Shown: positions 1 to 9,383, numbered from the stretch's first letter. The stretch: DNA of 64,000 nucleotides from Bacteroidota bacterium (GCA_029552825.1 JAKPDL010000151.1:23988-87987), one strand, 5' to 3'. Numbers and translations: made by a program. The notes: a model not told the origin generated them from the sequence alone.

Positions 1-1
1 C

Positions 2-352
2 CATCCAGAATGCGAATTACCAGTAAGAATGATTGCTGATTTTATTGGTTCAACTTCAGCATTACTTAAATTTACAAAAGAAGATAATGGCGAAATTTAT
101 ATAGTTGCTACTGAACCAGGCATTCTACATCAGATGATTAAGTCAAATCCGAATAAGAAATATATACCTGCACCACCATCCGATTTATCTTGTGCCTGCA
201 GTGAATGTAACTATATGAAAATGATTACACTTGAAAAAATATATTATACAATTCTCAATGAAGAACCTGAAATAATTCTGGATGAAGAAATAATAAAAAG
301 GGCCTCAAAGTCTGTTTTAAGAATGTTTGAAGTATCTTCAAGGATTGGTTAA
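2..352 (+). CDS. nadA: Quinolinate synthase, C-terminal fragment (cut by window edge)
   Basis: This is the last 116 codons of a gene that begins before the window; the reading frame is open from base 2. Quinolinate synthase condenses iminoaspartate with dihydroxyacetone phosphate to give quinolinate, the first pyridine compound of NAD synthesis, using a [4Fe-4S] cluster. Visible family marks are HPEC at the left edge, the TSALLKF and GILHQM segments, and the cysteine-rich stretch CACSECNYM, which corresponds to the C-terminal cluster-binding motif. The likely active cytosolic enzyme cannot be checked further because two thirds of it is missing. The next gene starts 8 bases downstream on the same strand. 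Confidence 0.93.
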   Translation, partial: HPECELPVRMIADFIGSTSALLKFTKEDNGEIYIVATEPGILHQMIKSNPNKKYIPAPPSDLSCACSECNYMKMITLEKIYYTILNEEPEIILDEEIIKRASKSVLRMFEVSSRIG

Positions 353-360
353 TAAGGGAA

Positions 361-1908
361 ATGAAAAAAATACTTTTAGTAGTAACTATTTTATTTTCAA
401 TAAGGTTATGCGCTCAGGTAATGGAAAATTTACCTGATGGTTATCATGTTTTCAGATATCCAAACGGAAGTATTTCAAGTGAAGGTTATATAAGGAATGG
501 TAAACCCGACGGATACTGGAAGAGCTATTACGTAACCGGGATATTGAAATCGGAAGGCAAAAGAACAAACTTTATGCTCGACAGTATATGGGTTTTTTAT
601 GACCAAGTGGGTGACACACTGGAAAAAATAAATTATTTGTATGGTAAAAAGAATGGATACTACTATAAATACAAAAAAGACCCTGTATATGGTTTATATG
701 TATATTCAAAAGAACTTTTCGCAGGAGATAAAAAGGAAGGTACGGCTTTCATTTATTATCCCGATGGGAGAATCAAACAGACAATAAACTACAGAAATGG
801 TAAAAAGGAGGGAATATCAAAAGAATTTGACCAGAACGGAGAAATTATAACATTACTTGAATATAATAATGACTTTTTGATCAGTCGTGAAAGAATAAAC
901 AGGAGAGACGAACAGGGTCTGAGACAGGGTACATGGAAAGAATTCTATCCATCAGGAGCAATAAAATCAGAAAGAACATACAAGAATGATCAACTGCATG
1001 GATATTACAAAGAATATGATGAAAAAGGCAATCTTATTCTTACAATGCTATATGAGAACGGAGCTATTGTAAATTCAAGGGTTGAGGATAATTCAGAAAT
1101 TGAAGTAGTAAACCGTTATGATCAGACGGGTATGCTGATATATAGCGGAGCATACAGAAACAATCTGCCAGTTGGTATTCATAGAGAATATAAGGATGGT
1201 AAAATTGTAAATTCAAAAATTTATAATGATAATGGTATTCTTGTTTCAGAAGGTATAGTAGATGAAGCAGGGAACAGGAATGGAAACTGGAAAGATTATT
1301 ATCCCGACGGAACTATTATGGCTGAAGGACAATATACAGCGAACAGAAAAACAGGATTATGGAAATTTTACAATACGGAATGCAAACTCGAGCAGACAGG
1401 GTATTTTACTAACGATAATCCGAACGGCCTGTGGAAATGGTATTACGAAAACGGTTCACTTTTAAGGGAGGAAGAATATTTTCAGGGCCAGCGGGATGGA
1501 AACTATATAGAATATTCAAGAAGTGGTGAAATAATTGCAAGAGGCCAATACAGTGATGGAGAAAGAAACGGAGAATGGTTTATAAAGACAGGAAATACCA
1601 TTGAAGAAGGAAAATATATAATGGGTTTAAGAGATGGATTATGGAAGTCGTATTATGAAGACGGTAAATTAAGGTTTAAAGGAAACTTTGTTCAGGGAAA
1701 TGCTGATGGCCTTCATATTTATTATTATGAAAACGGGAGAATAAAAGAAGAAAGATATTATAAGATGGGGATTAGAGAAAAAACCTGGAAAAAATATAAT
1801 GAAGACGGTACTGTATTTCTGACAGTAACATATAAGAACGACACAGAAACAAGTATAAATGGGATTAAAATAAAACTTCCTGAAAGTGATGTAAAGCTTA
1901 TTAAATGA
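361..1908 (+). CDS. Secreted MORN-type repeat protein (YwqK-like)
   Basis: A 515-residue protein with an N-terminal signal peptide (hydrophobic residues 4-17, probable cleavage after the CAQ at about 19) followed almost entirely by roughly twenty degenerate repeats of about 22-23 residues. The repeat core looks like YYPDG-x-(I/L)-x-x-E-G-x-Y-x-x-G-x-x-x-G-x-W-K, which is the MORN_2 / YwqK type. Such repeats form an extended beta-sheet solenoid. Database annotation as an antitoxin component for this family is inherited from B. subtilis YwqK and should not be trusted here; there is no toxin beside it. The start is supported by a purine-rich site (AAGGGAA) just before the ATG and by the signal peptide. 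It sits between nadA and ruvB, possibly co-transcribed. The function is unknown; a periplasmic or surface role is inferred. Confidence 0.85.
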   Translation: MKKILLVVTILFSIRLCAQVMENLPDGYHVFRYPNGSISSEGYIRNGKPDGYWKSYYVTGILKSEGKRTNFMLDSIWVFYDQVGDTLEKINYLYGKKNGYYYKYKKDPVYGLYVYSKELFAGDKKEGTAFIYYPDGRIKQTINYRNGKKEGISKEFDQNGEIITLLEYNNDFLISRERINRRDEQGLRQGTWKEFYPSGAIKSERTYKNDQLHGYYKEYDEKGNLILTMLYENGAIVNSRVEDNSEIEVVNRYDQTGMLIYSGAYRNNLPVGIHREYKDGKIVNSKIYNDNGILVSEGIVDEAGNRNGNWKDYYPDGTIMAEGQYTANRKTGLWKFYNTECKLEQTGYFTNDNPNGLWKWYYENGSLLREEEYFQGQRDGNYIEYSRSGEIIARGQYSDGERNGEWFIKTGNTIEEGKYIMGLRDGLWKSYYEDGKLRFKGNFVQGNADGLHIYYYENGRIKEERYYKMGIREKTWKKYNEDGTVFLTVTYKNDTETSINGIKIKLPESDVKLIK

Positions 1909-1924
1909 AATGAACTGTTAAATT

Positions 1925-2947
1925 ATGAATAAATTTAATATCAGGAAGGAATCACTTTTGGTTACCGACAGGGAATTTGAAAAAAAGTTACGCCCTCTTA
2001 CTTTTTCTGATTTTAAAGGACAGAAACAAATAATAGAAAATCTTACCATTTTTGTTACTGCTGCCAGACAGCGTAAAGAAGCACTTGATCATGTTCTGCT
2101 TCACGGACCACCTGGACTGGGAAAGACTACTCTTGCATCAATAATTGCCAATGAAATGGGTGTTGGAATGAAGTCTACATCCGGACCTGTTCTTGATAAA
2201 CCAGGTGATCTGGCAGGTTTACTTACTGGTCTTCAAGAAGGGGATGTTCTCTTTATTGACGAAATACATCGTCTAAGTCCTGTAGTTGAAGAATATCTGT
2301 ATGCAGCTATGGAGGACTTCAAAATTGATATAATGATTGACAAAGGACCAAGTGCCAGATCTGTACAGCTTACATTAAATAAATTCACACTAATTGGTGC
2401 AACAACACGCTCAGGTCTTTTAACAAGTCCTTTAAGAGCAAGGTTTGGAATAAAATTTCATTTCGATTATTATGAAGCTGAAGTTCTGAAAAGTATTGTT
2501 AAAAGATCTGCTTCAATACTCAACATAAGAATAGAAGATGATGCTGCAGAAGAAATAGCATCAAGGAGCAGGGGTACGCCAAGAATTGCAAATGCTTTAC
2601 TTAGAAGAATAAGAGATTTTGCGCAGGTTAAAGGAACCGGAATAATTGACCTGGAGATAACAAAAACAGCATTGCTGGCATTAAATATTGATAATAACGG
2701 ACTTGACGAAATGGATAATAAAATCCTGTCAGTTATTATCGATAAATTCAAAGGTGGACCAGTTGGCTTAAATACAATTGCCACGGCAGTGGGAGAGGAG
2801 AGTGATACAATAGAAGAAGTATATGAACCCTTTCTGATAAAGGAAGGATATATAAAACGCACACCAAGAGGGAGGGAAGCTACGGAAAAAGCCTACAACC
2901 ATTTGGGGAGAATAAAAGGAACAGAACAGATTGGAAAATTGTTCTGA
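1925..2947 (+). CDS. ruvB: Holliday junction branch migration ATPase RuvB
   Basis: A complete 340-residue RuvB, the usual length. It is the hexameric AAA+ motor that pulls DNA through the RuvA-bound Holliday junction during recombinational repair. Walker A ([10 protein letters not shown]) lies near residues 60-69, Walker B (LFIDEIHRL) near 110-118, and the sensor/trigger segment GATTR near 156-160; the C-terminal winged-helix DNA-binding domain ends in the conserved TPRGR motif. ruvA and ruvC are not in the window. The gene begins 16 bases after the MORN protein stop and ends 8 bases before the stop of the convergent Crp/Fnr gene. Cytosolic. Confidence 0.97.
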   Translation: MNKFNIRKESLLVTDREFEKKLRPLTFSDFKGQKQIIENLTIFVTAARQRKEALDHVLLHGPPGLGKTTLASIIANEMGVGMKSTSGPVLDKPGDLAGLLTGLQEGDVLFIDEIHRLSPVVEEYLYAAMEDFKIDIMIDKGPSARSVQLTLNKFTLIGATTRSGLLTSPLRARFGIKFHFDYYEAEVLKSIVKRSASILNIRIEDDAAEEIASRSRGTPRIANALLRRIRDFAQVKGTGIIDLEITKTALLALNIDNNGLDEMDNKILSVIIDKFKGGPVGLNTIATAVGEESDTIEEVYEPFLIKEGYIKRTPRGREATEKAYNHLGRIKGTEQIGKLF

Positions 2948-2955
2948 TTAGCTAA

Positions 2956-3663
2956 CTACAGGTTTTGACTTATTTTTTCCAGGTTCTTGCGGTTAACTAT
3001 CTTAATTCTTCTGCCGCTGAGTTCGATTAATTTTTCTGATTTGAACTCCGATAAAAGCCGTATAACTGATTCAGTTGCAGTTCCTACAATATTTGCGAGC
3101 TCTTCACGCGTAAGTGAAATTTTAAGAAAATTGTGTTCATCAAGACCAAAATCAGACGAAAGTTTAAGAAGAACCTCTGCAAGTCGTTCGCGAACAGTTT
3201 TTTGTGCTATGTCAGTAATATATGAATTTGCTTCTCCAAGTTCCTGGCAGATAAGCTTTACGAGCTCAAGAGCAAAATTCGGGTTGCTTTTAACCAGCTG
3301 GGGAAGAATGTCAGACGGTATAAAACATGCGGAACTATCCTCAAGTACTTTGGCAGTGGTACAGGCAGGTTCATTGCTGAGTACACTTCTGTATGCAATT
3401 ATGTCGCCGGGTTTGGCAAAACGAATAATTTGCTCTTTTCCATCTGGACCTGTTTTGTAAATTTTTATAATACCCTTGTTTACACAGTAAAAGCCACTTA
3501 TACGGTTGCCTTCTTTGTAAAGAATTGTACCTTTTTTGAAGACCCTGAAATCTTTAATGAAATTTATTTTATCTGCTTCGTCTTTATTAAGAAACTTGAA
3601 AATTGAGTTAATAGCAAATGCACAATTTTCACAAAACGGAACAGACTGAGAAGAATGGTCCAT
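2956..3663 (-). CDS. Crp/Fnr family transcriptional regulator
   Basis: A 235-residue regulator with an N-terminal cyclic-nucleotide-type beta barrel (about residues 30-140, with the motif KKGTILYKEGNRISGFYCV) and a C-terminal Crp-type helix-turn-helix (about 180-225; LTREELANIVGTATESVIR followed by a GRRIKI wing). Residues 11 and 14 form a CENC pair at the extreme N terminus; two more cysteines in the barrel might allow an Fe-S or redox function as in FNR, but the classic FNR four-cysteine spacing is not evident. The arginine and serine set that binds cAMP in E. coli Crp is not clearly present. The ligand and targets are unknown. It lies 46 bases downstream of pheS on the same strand and converges on ruvB. 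Confidence 0.9.
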   Translation of the reverse strand: MDHSSQSVPFCENCAFAINSIFKFLNKDEADKINFIKDFRVFKKGTILYKEGNRISGFYCVNKGIIKIYKTGPDGKEQIIRFAKPGDIIAYRSVLSNEPACTTAKVLEDSSACFIPSDILPQLVKSNPNFALELVKLICQELGEANSYITDIAQKTVRERLAEVLLKLSSDFGLDEHNFLKISLTREELANIVGTATESVIRLLSEFKSEKLIELSGRRIKIVNRKNLEKISQNL

Positions 3664-3709
3664 AAGAAATAATTTACATTAAATTCATAATCTGCAAAGA
3701 ATTATAAAA

Positions 3710-4750
3710 TTAAATATAACTGCGAAACTGATCAAGAAATCTTTTATCATTTTCAAAGAATAACCTTAGGTCATTAATCTGGTATTTAAGCATAGCCAGG
3801 CGTTCAATGCCCATTCCGAAAGCGAATCCGGTAAATTCGGTACTGCTGATATTGCATGATTCAAGTACATTAGGATGAACCATACCGCAACCCAGAATTT
3901 CAAGCCAACCTGTGTATTTGCAGACATTGCACCCCTTACCTTTGCAAATTCTGCAGCTGACATCCATTTCTCCTGATGGTTCTGTAAAGGGGAAATACGA
4001 CGGCCTTATACGAATTTTTGTGTCACGGCCAAACATTTCATGGGCAAAATATAAAAGTGTCTGCTTGAGATCAGCAAATGAGACATTCTTATCAATATAA
4101 AGACCTTCAACCTGGTGAAATATACAATGGGCACGCGCTGAAATTGCCTCATTTCTGAAAACCCTGCCTGGTGATATCGTTCTGATGGGAGGTGGGGTGG
4201 ATTGCATAACTCTTACCTGAACTGAAGAGGTGTGAGTTCTCAGAAGGATATCATCAGGGCTGGAATCTTCCTGTGATAACCTTGATATATAGAATGTATC
4301 CTGCATATCCCTGGCAGGATGTTCAGGCGCAAAATTAAGACTGGTAAAAACATGATCGTCATCTTCAATTTCAGGTCCTTCTGATATTGTAAAACCAAGA
4401 CGGGAAAATATTTCAATAATCTCGTTCCTTACAATTGAAATAGGATGACGAGTTCCAAGGGATATTGGAAAAGAAGTGCGGGTAAGATCATTTTCCTTGG
4501 TGACAGATAAAGTCTTTTCAGATATGCTCTTAAGAAGCTGATATTTTGATTGAGCCTCCTCTTTAAGAAGATTAAGTAGCTTGCCAATCTCTTTTTTTTC
4601 CTCAGGAGGGATATTTCTGAATTCATCAAAAAGCAAAGAAACAAGACCTTTCCTGCTTAGATATTTTATCCTGAATTTTTCTGCGTCTTCACCTGATTCA
4701 GGAGTAATACTGGAGATTTCTTCTCTCAAAAGCTTAATTCTTTCTATCAT
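3710..4750 (-). CDS. pheS: Phenylalanine--tRNA ligase alpha subunit
   Basis: A 346-residue class II aminoacyl-tRNA synthetase alpha chain, the usual length. With the beta chain PheT (not in the window) it charges tRNA-Phe in the cytosol. Motif 2 is visible as GRVFRNEAISARAHCIFHQVEGL and motif 3 as GFAFGMGIERLAML. A four-cysteine cluster (DVSCRICKGKGCNVCKYTGW) precedes ILGCGMVHP, as in many bacterial PheS proteins. An N-terminal coiled-coil tRNA-binding region covers about the first 90 residues. The gene lies 12 bases after the cyclophilin gene on the same strand, so the two are probably one transcript from the promoter near 5630. Confidence 0.97.
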   Translation of the reverse strand: MIERIKLLREEISSITPESGEDAEKFRIKYLSRKGLVSLLFDEFRNIPPEEKKEIGKLLNLLKEEAQSKYQLLKSISEKTLSVTKENDLTRTSFPISLGTRHPISIVRNEIIEIFSRLGFTISEGPEIEDDDHVFTSLNFAPEHPARDMQDTFYISRLSQEDSSPDDILLRTHTSSVQVRVMQSTPPPIRTISPGRVFRNEAISARAHCIFHQVEGLYIDKNVSFADLKQTLLYFAHEMFGRDTKIRIRPSYFPFTEPSGEMDVSCRICKGKGCNVCKYTGWLEILGCGMVHPNVLESCNISSTEFTGFAFGMGIERLAMLKYQINDLRLFFENDKRFLDQFRSYI

Positions 4751-4762
4751 AAAAGTTGAAAC

Positions 4763-5584
4763 CTATTTTTTAACAACTCTTGCATGCAATATTTTTACTT
4801 CATCAACAGGCCTGTCCCTTGAATCGGTTTTAACCGATGCAATTTTATCAACAATATCAATACCTTCTACAACTTCACCAAAAACTGTATAAGTCTGGTC
4901 GAGGCGGGGAACACCACCTGTTGTCATGTAAATATCACGCTGATAATCAGGTATTTTATAAGGGCTAGATTCTGAAAGTAATTCATACATACGAATTGTA
5001 GCTCTTTCCTGGATTTGAGATGTTGTGAGATTTAATCCGAAAATTCTGTTACTGTCTTCAATTTGTTTGAAAAGACGCTGAAATAATAACTGGTTAAGAT
5101 TTCTATTGATGATTTGTTCTGCTGCATCGAGTTCTTTATCGGTTAGAACAGTTCCCTGAACAATATAAAACTGTGTACCAGAGGAGCGCATTTCTGGATT
5201 AACATCATTTCCAAGACGTGCAGCTGCTACGGCACCTTTTTTATGGAAAAGCTCAGGATTTATTTCAGCAGGTAAGGTGTAAGAAGAAATTGTGTCGGCT
5301 CCATATGAATATGAATGAGTTCTGGTTGATGCATCACCTGCCTGAATCATAAAGTTATTAATTACACGGTGAAAAAGAATTCCATCATAAAAGCCAGAAT
5401 TTACGAGCTTTTTAAAGTTATCTCTGTGAACCGGTGTCTGATCGTAAAGTTTAATTTTTATATCTCCCATATTCGTGGATAAGAGAACAAAATTTGAAAT
5501 GCTTGAAGAGTCTCCAGCACAACCTGTAACCAGAATAAAAACAGATATAATTAAAAAAAGTTTATTTCTGAAATACGTGCTCAT
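4763..5584 (-). CDS. Lipoprotein peptidyl-prolyl cis-trans isomerase (cyclophilin)
   Basis: A 273-residue cyclophilin that catalyses cis-trans isomerisation of X-Pro bonds. The N terminus is a lipoprotein signal with lipobox VTGC (acylated Cys22), so the enzyme should be membrane-anchored outside the cytosol. Cyclophilin marks are NFKKLVNSGFYDGILFHRVINNFMIQ (catalytic Arg in FHRV), a SSGTQFYIVQG segment, and the C-terminal YTVFGEVVEGIDIVDKI. An insertion of about 80 residues (roughly 130-210, helical and charged) splits the barrel; such insertions occur in cyclophilins of this phylum. It is the first gene of a probable two-gene operon with pheS, served by the -7 element at 5627-5634. Confidence 0.93.
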   Translation of the reverse strand: MSTYFRNKLFLIISVFILVTGCAGDSSSISNFVLLSTNMGDIKIKLYDQTPVHRDNFKKLVNSGFYDGILFHRVINNFMIQAGDASTRTHSYSYGADTISSYTLPAEINPELFHKKGAVAAARLGNDVNPEMRSSGTQFYIVQGTVLTDKELDAAEQIINRNLNQLLFQRLFKQIEDSNRIFGLNLTTSQIQERATIRMYELLSESSPYKIPDYQRDIYMTTGGVPRLDQTYTVFGEVVEGIDIVDKIASVKTDSRDRPVDEVKILHARVVKK

Positions 5585-5626
5585 AAGGAAATAATAATGT
5601 TAATAATTATGATAAAAATATGAATG

Positions 5627-5634
5627 CAAAGATA
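5627..5634 (-). promoter_or_regulatory. Probable -7 promoter element for the cyclophilin-pheS operon
   Basis: On the minus strand this reads TATCTTTG, an exact match to the Bacteroidota housekeeping -7 consensus TAnnTTTG. It sits 42 bases ahead of the ATG at 5584, giving an expected leader of about 36 bases. No clear -33 TTTG is seen at the right distance. Confidence 0.45.
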
Positions 5635-5636
5635 TT

Positions 5637-5644
5637 TAACTTTG
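5637..5644 (+). promoter_or_regulatory. Probable -7 promoter element for the flippase-dut operon
   Basis: TAACTTTG matches TAnnTTTG. It lies only two bases from the opposing minus-strand element at 5627-5634, so the two divergent promoters would be back to back. The predicted leader to the GTG at 5736 is about 85 bases. No good -33 match is seen. Confidence 0.4.
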
Positions 5645-5735
5645 GACGATAATATAAGTAATCTTAAAAAATTATAAATGACCGTTTAAATATATACGCA
5701 AAGTCATTGATGAATTGGTTGAATAATAAACTGAA

Positions 5736-7211
5736 GTGAAAGAGGTAAAACAGCTTGCAGGACAAACAATAATTTACGGTCTGGGGACCATTGTTCCAAG
5801 GTTCTTGAATTATGCTATAATGACTTTTTTTTACACCCGGATATTCAGAAAAGAAGAATATGGTGTAATTACGGAACTATATGCGTGGATGGTCCTTTTC
5901 CTGATTATTCTAACGTACGGTATGGAGACCGGCTTTTTCAGGTTTTCACAAAAAAGAGATTATGAAAAAATTTACAGTACATCTTTAATCAGTCTATTTA
6001 TAACATCAAGTTTATTTTTGCTATTAACAAACATTTTCGTTGAACCTTTTTCTGAACTTTTAAAATATAAAAACAATCAGGATTACATAAGAATGTTTTG
6101 CGCAATACTGGCTATTGACGCATTTTCAGCAATTCCGTTTGCCAGACTTAGAAGAGAAAATAAAGCCTTGATATTCAGTATAATAAAAATATCAAATGTA
6201 ATAATTACAATAGGTGTAGTTGTATTTTTATTAAAAATTGCCCCAGGTTTATATAAATCCGGAACAGGTGTAATTACAGAAATATTAAGAAAATTCTATA
6301 ATCCTGAGTATGGCGTTGGATATGTTTTCGTCGCTAATCTGATAGGTAGTGGTGCTACACTAATTATGTTATTGCCATATATAGTAAAAATAAAAAATGG
6401 TTTTGATATTGAGATATGGAAAAATATGATAAAATATTCTTTTCCTCTCCTTGTTGCGGGAATAGGTGGTTCTCTGAATGATGCAGTAGATAAAGTTCTT
6501 TTGCGTCGGCTTATTGATCAAGATAAAGCACTTTATACTGTTGGTGAATACGGAGCAGGATATAAGATTGGAGTTTTAATGGCTCTATTTATTCAAATGT
6601 TCAGATTTGCTGCTGAACCTTTTTTCTTCGAAAGGGCTGACAAAAAGAATGCTAAGGAAATATATGCATATGTGATGAAATATTTTGTAATATTTATGCT
6701 ATTGTTGTTTTTGATAATTAATTTATACAGGCCCATAATTCAGTATATTCTGGGACAGCCGTACAGAAATTCACTTGTAGTCGTTCCAATGATCAGTTTT
6801 GCATATCTTCTGTATGGAATATATGTTAATCATAGTATATGGTATAAAATTAATGATTTAACACGTTTCGGAGTATATATAACTCTATCTGGAGCAGTGG
6901 TAACAGTAATAATTAATGTTTTATTTATCCCGATATACGGGTATATGGCATCAGCCTGGGCACATGTAGCATCTTATATGACGATGATAATCTTATCGTT
7001 TGTTCTGGCTTCAAAATATTATCCAGTCGATTATAAAATGAAAAAACTTATTCCATATTTCATTGTTGCTGTAGGAGTAGTAATATTTGATAATATTTTT
7101 AAATATAAAAGTATTACAGAAGAACTTATTGTTAATACCATTTTTATTGCGGCATTTATAATTTATGCGCAGATTAAAGATAAAGCTTTGAGTGCGATAT
7201 TAAAAAAATAA
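5736..7211 (+). CDS. Polysaccharide flippase / lipopolysaccharide biosynthesis membrane protein (MATE/MOP superfamily)
   Basis: A 491-residue integral membrane protein with about 12-14 hydrophobic helices, starting MKEVKQLAGQTIIYGLGTIVPRFLNY, the characteristic first helix of the Wzx-like polysaccharide biosynthesis family. Such proteins flip undecaprenyl-linked sugar units across the inner membrane for surface polysaccharide or export lipid-linked precursors. The start is GTG; an ATG a little upstream (5710) is in another frame and stops at once. No glycosyltransferase genes are nearby, so the substrate cannot be inferred; in this phylum a flippase at this place beside dut is a common housekeeping arrangement. 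The dut ATG follows 4 bases after the stop. Confidence 0.88.
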   Translation: MKEVKQLAGQTIIYGLGTIVPRFLNYAIMTFFYTRIFRKEEYGVITELYAWMVLFLIILTYGMETGFFRFSQKRDYEKIYSTSLISLFITSSLFLLLTNIFVEPFSELLKYKNNQDYIRMFCAILAIDAFSAIPFARLRRENKALIFSIIKISNVIITIGVVVFLLKIAPGLYKSGTGVITEILRKFYNPEYGVGYVFVANLIGSGATLIMLLPYIVKIKNGFDIEIWKNMIKYSFPLLVAGIGGSLNDAVDKVLLRRLIDQDKALYTVGEYGAGYKIGVLMALFIQMFRFAAEPFFFERADKKNAKEIYAYVMKYFVIFMLLLFLIINLYRPIIQYILGQPYRNSLVVVPMISFAYLLYGIYVNHSIWYKINDLTRFGVYITLSGAVVTVIINVLFIPIYGYMASAWAHVASYMTMIILSFVLASKYYPVDYKMKKLIPYFIVAVGVVIFDNIFKYKSITEELIVNTIFIAAFIIYAQIKDKALSAILKK

Positions 7212-7215
7212 TATT

Positions 7216-7650
7216 ATGAAGGTTAAAATAGTTAATAAGTCTGCAAATAAGTTACCGGAATATGCAACTAGTTTTTCTGCTGGTATGGATTTAAGAGCTT
7301 TTCTTGAAAAGGATATTGTTTTAAAACCGATGGAGAGATTTGTAGTTCCGACAGGAATATATATTGAATTGCCTGAAGGTTACGAAGCACAAATAAGGCC
7401 TAGAAGCGGAATGGCAGCAGAGAGAGGAATAACAGTTCTTAATACACCGGGAACTGTAGATGCAGATTACAGAGGTGAAGTTAAAGTAATATTGATTAAT
7501 TTATCAGATAAGGATGTAATAATTAAGAATGGAGAAAGAATTGCGCAAATGGTTATATCCAGGTTCGAAAAGGTCGAATGGGAATTGACCGATAAATTAA
7601 ATGAATCAACCAGGAATAAGGGTGGATTTGGGCATACTGGAAATGAATAG
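7216..7650 (+). CDS. dut: Deoxyuridine 5'-triphosphate nucleotidohydrolase (dUTPase)
   Basis: A 144-residue homotrimeric dUTPase that hydrolyses dUTP to dUMP and pyrophosphate, keeping uracil out of DNA and supplying thymidylate synthesis. Conserved motifs are in order: SAGMDLRA (21-28), RPRSGMAAERG (61-71), GTVDADYRGEV (79-89) and the C-terminal lid GGFGHTG (136-142). The lid is preceded by Arg-Asn-Lys rather than the more common Arg-Gly-Ser/Ala, a mild variation. It is tightly packed with the flippase (4-base gap) and the TPR lipoprotein (11-base gap). Confidence 0.97.
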   Translation: MKVKIVNKSANKLPEYATSFSAGMDLRAFLEKDIVLKPMERFVVPTGIYIELPEGYEAQIRPRSGMAAERGITVLNTPGTVDADYRGEVKVILINLSDKDVIIKNGERIAQMVISRFEKVEWELTDKLNESTRNKGGFGHTGNE

Positions 7651-7661
7651 TGACTTAAAAA

Positions 7662-9383
7662 ATGTATATGAGGAAGGTATATATTGCGATATTACTTATT
7701 TGTTTATCATGCTCAAAAAGAATAAGTGAAAATCTTTTCATTAAAAACTTGAATGAGAAAAATCATGATGAATTTAATTACCTGTTTGTAGAAGGATTGA
7801 GATATAAGTATCAGAGAAACAATAGTGAAGCTCTGAAATGTTTTGAAGAATGTTTAAAAAGGGATGAAAGCAATGATGCGGTTTATTTTAATATGGCTGA
7901 AGTAATGTTGAAAACAGGTAATCCTGAAGAGGCAAAAAAATATCTGATAAAGGCCTGGAAAATTTCACAGGATAACATATGGTATTGTTATACACTTTCA
8001 GAAGTATTTCAGGAAATTGGTAAACCCGACAGTGCTTTATTTTTCCTGGAAAAGGCAAATAAAATAGATTCTGAAAATCCAGAAATAAAGTTGCAACTTG
8101 CTCAATTATATTCAAGTTTGGGAAAATCGAAGGAAGCAAGCATAGTTTATAAAGAAATTGAGGAAAAATATGGATTAAATGAAAATAATAGTCTGATAAT
8201 TGTAAAGAGTTACATTGATAGCCAGAATTATAAAGAAGCTCAGAGAATATTGACAGGATTAATTAAGGAACACCCGGATGAAAACTTATATGTTACTCTT
8301 TTAGCAGAAGTTTATAGGAAGACGGGTGATGTAAAAAAAGCTTATGAAATATATGATAGTGTTTATAAAAAGGAATCAAACAATCCTCAGATTTTATTAT
8401 GGATGGCAAATTTTCTGATTGAGGAAAATAATGATGATGTATTGCAAGATATTCTTATTGAAGTTATTAATCATGAAGCTATATCGCCAGAAGAAAAAAT
8501 ATTAACTGTTAAAAACTTAATAGAGAAAACAGCTTTATATAAATCCGAAAAACTTAAAATAGAAGAGATAATTTCAGAGGTTGAAAAGAAAATAAAAGGA
8601 AATTACATTAGTGAAATTTTGAGAGCTGAGTATTATGAAAAGGCAGGAAGAATAAATGATGCAAAGGAATACTTAAAGGATATTATTAAAAGAAACCGGC
8701 AAAACTATTATGCGTGGGAGAAATTATTGATAATTCTGTCTGATAATAAGGAATACAATGAATTATATAATTATTCAAAAGATTGTGCTACTGAATTTAA
8801 TATGTCGTTTCTGGCAAAAATAATGTATGCTAATGCTGCAATAGAAATTGGAAAATTAGATGTTGCATTGGAAGAACTTAAGAAAGCAAAAATTTTAGCA
8901 GGAAACAATCTGGAAGCCAATATTCAAACAAGAGTACTTGAAGCAGATATTTATTATCGAATGAAAGAATATGAAAAATCATATGAGGTATTTGAAGAAG
9001 CACTTAAAATTGACCCTCAAAATAGTGTTATTTTAAATAATTATAGCTATTACCTTGCGGAAAATGAAAAAGACCTTAAAAGGGCGGAAAAGATGATAAT
9101 TGAAGTAATTTCCAGGGAACCAGAAAATACTGTTTATCTGGATACATATGCCTGGGTATTATACAAACAGGGAAAAATAAAAAAGGCATCAGGTATAATG
9201 AAAAAGATAATTGAGGAATTTAAAGGTGAAGATCCTGAATATTTTGAACATTACGGTTTTATTAAAAAGAAGGAAGGAAAATGTAATGAGGCTGTTAAAT
9301 ATTGGGAGTTAGCAATTGATAGAGATAGAAATAAAGAATATCTAAGAAAAGAAATTGAATCTTGTACAGGACGAAGAAAATAA
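7662..9383 (+). CDS. TPR-repeat lipoprotein
   Basis: A 573-residue lipoprotein: lipobox CLSC with acylated Cys17, then tetratricopeptide repeats over nearly the whole length (for example AVYFNMAEVMLKTGNPEEAKKYLIKA near 75-105 and VLNNYSYYLAENEKD near 445). TPR arrays are protein-protein scaffolds; in this phylum a TPR lipoprotein is regularly found directly before DUF4292 and EnvC-like genes, which suggests a shared envelope function, not proven. Two ATGs are possible (7662 or 7668); either gives the signal peptide. The 3' end overlaps the next gene by 22 bases, implying translational coupling. The gene is rich in A on the sense strand. Confidence 0.88.
   Translation: MYMRKVYIAILLICLSCSKRISENLFIKNLNEKNHDEFNYLFVEGLRYKYQRNNSEALKCFEECLKRDESNDAVYFNMAEVMLKTGNPEEAKKYLIKAWKISQDNIWYCYTLSEVFQEIGKPDSALFFLEKANKIDSENPEIKLQLAQLYSSLGKSKEASIVYKEIEEKYGLNENNSLIIVKSYIDSQNYKEAQRILTGLIKEHPDENLYVTLLAEVYRKTGDVKKAYEIYDSVYKKESNNPQILLWMANFLIEENNDDVLQDILIEVINHEAISPEEKILTVKNLIEKTALYKSEKLKIEEIISEVEKKIKGNYISEILRAEYYEKAGRINDAKEYLKDIIKRNRQNYYAWEKLLIILSDNKEYNELYNYSKDCATEFNMSFLAKIMYANAAIEIGKLDVALEELKKAKILAGNNLEANIQTRVLEADIYYRMKEYEKSYEVFEEALKIDPQNSVILNNYSYYLAENEKDLKRAEKMIIEVISREPENTVYLDTYAWVLYKQGKIKKASGIMKKIIEEFKGEDPEYFEHYGFIKKKEGKCNEAVKYWELAIDRDRNKEYLRKEIESCTGRRK

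Noticed and set aside
361..1908. Toxin-antitoxin module at the MORN-repeat gene
   Set aside because: Automatic annotation calls this family antitoxin, but neighbours are nadA and ruvB and the protein is secreted.
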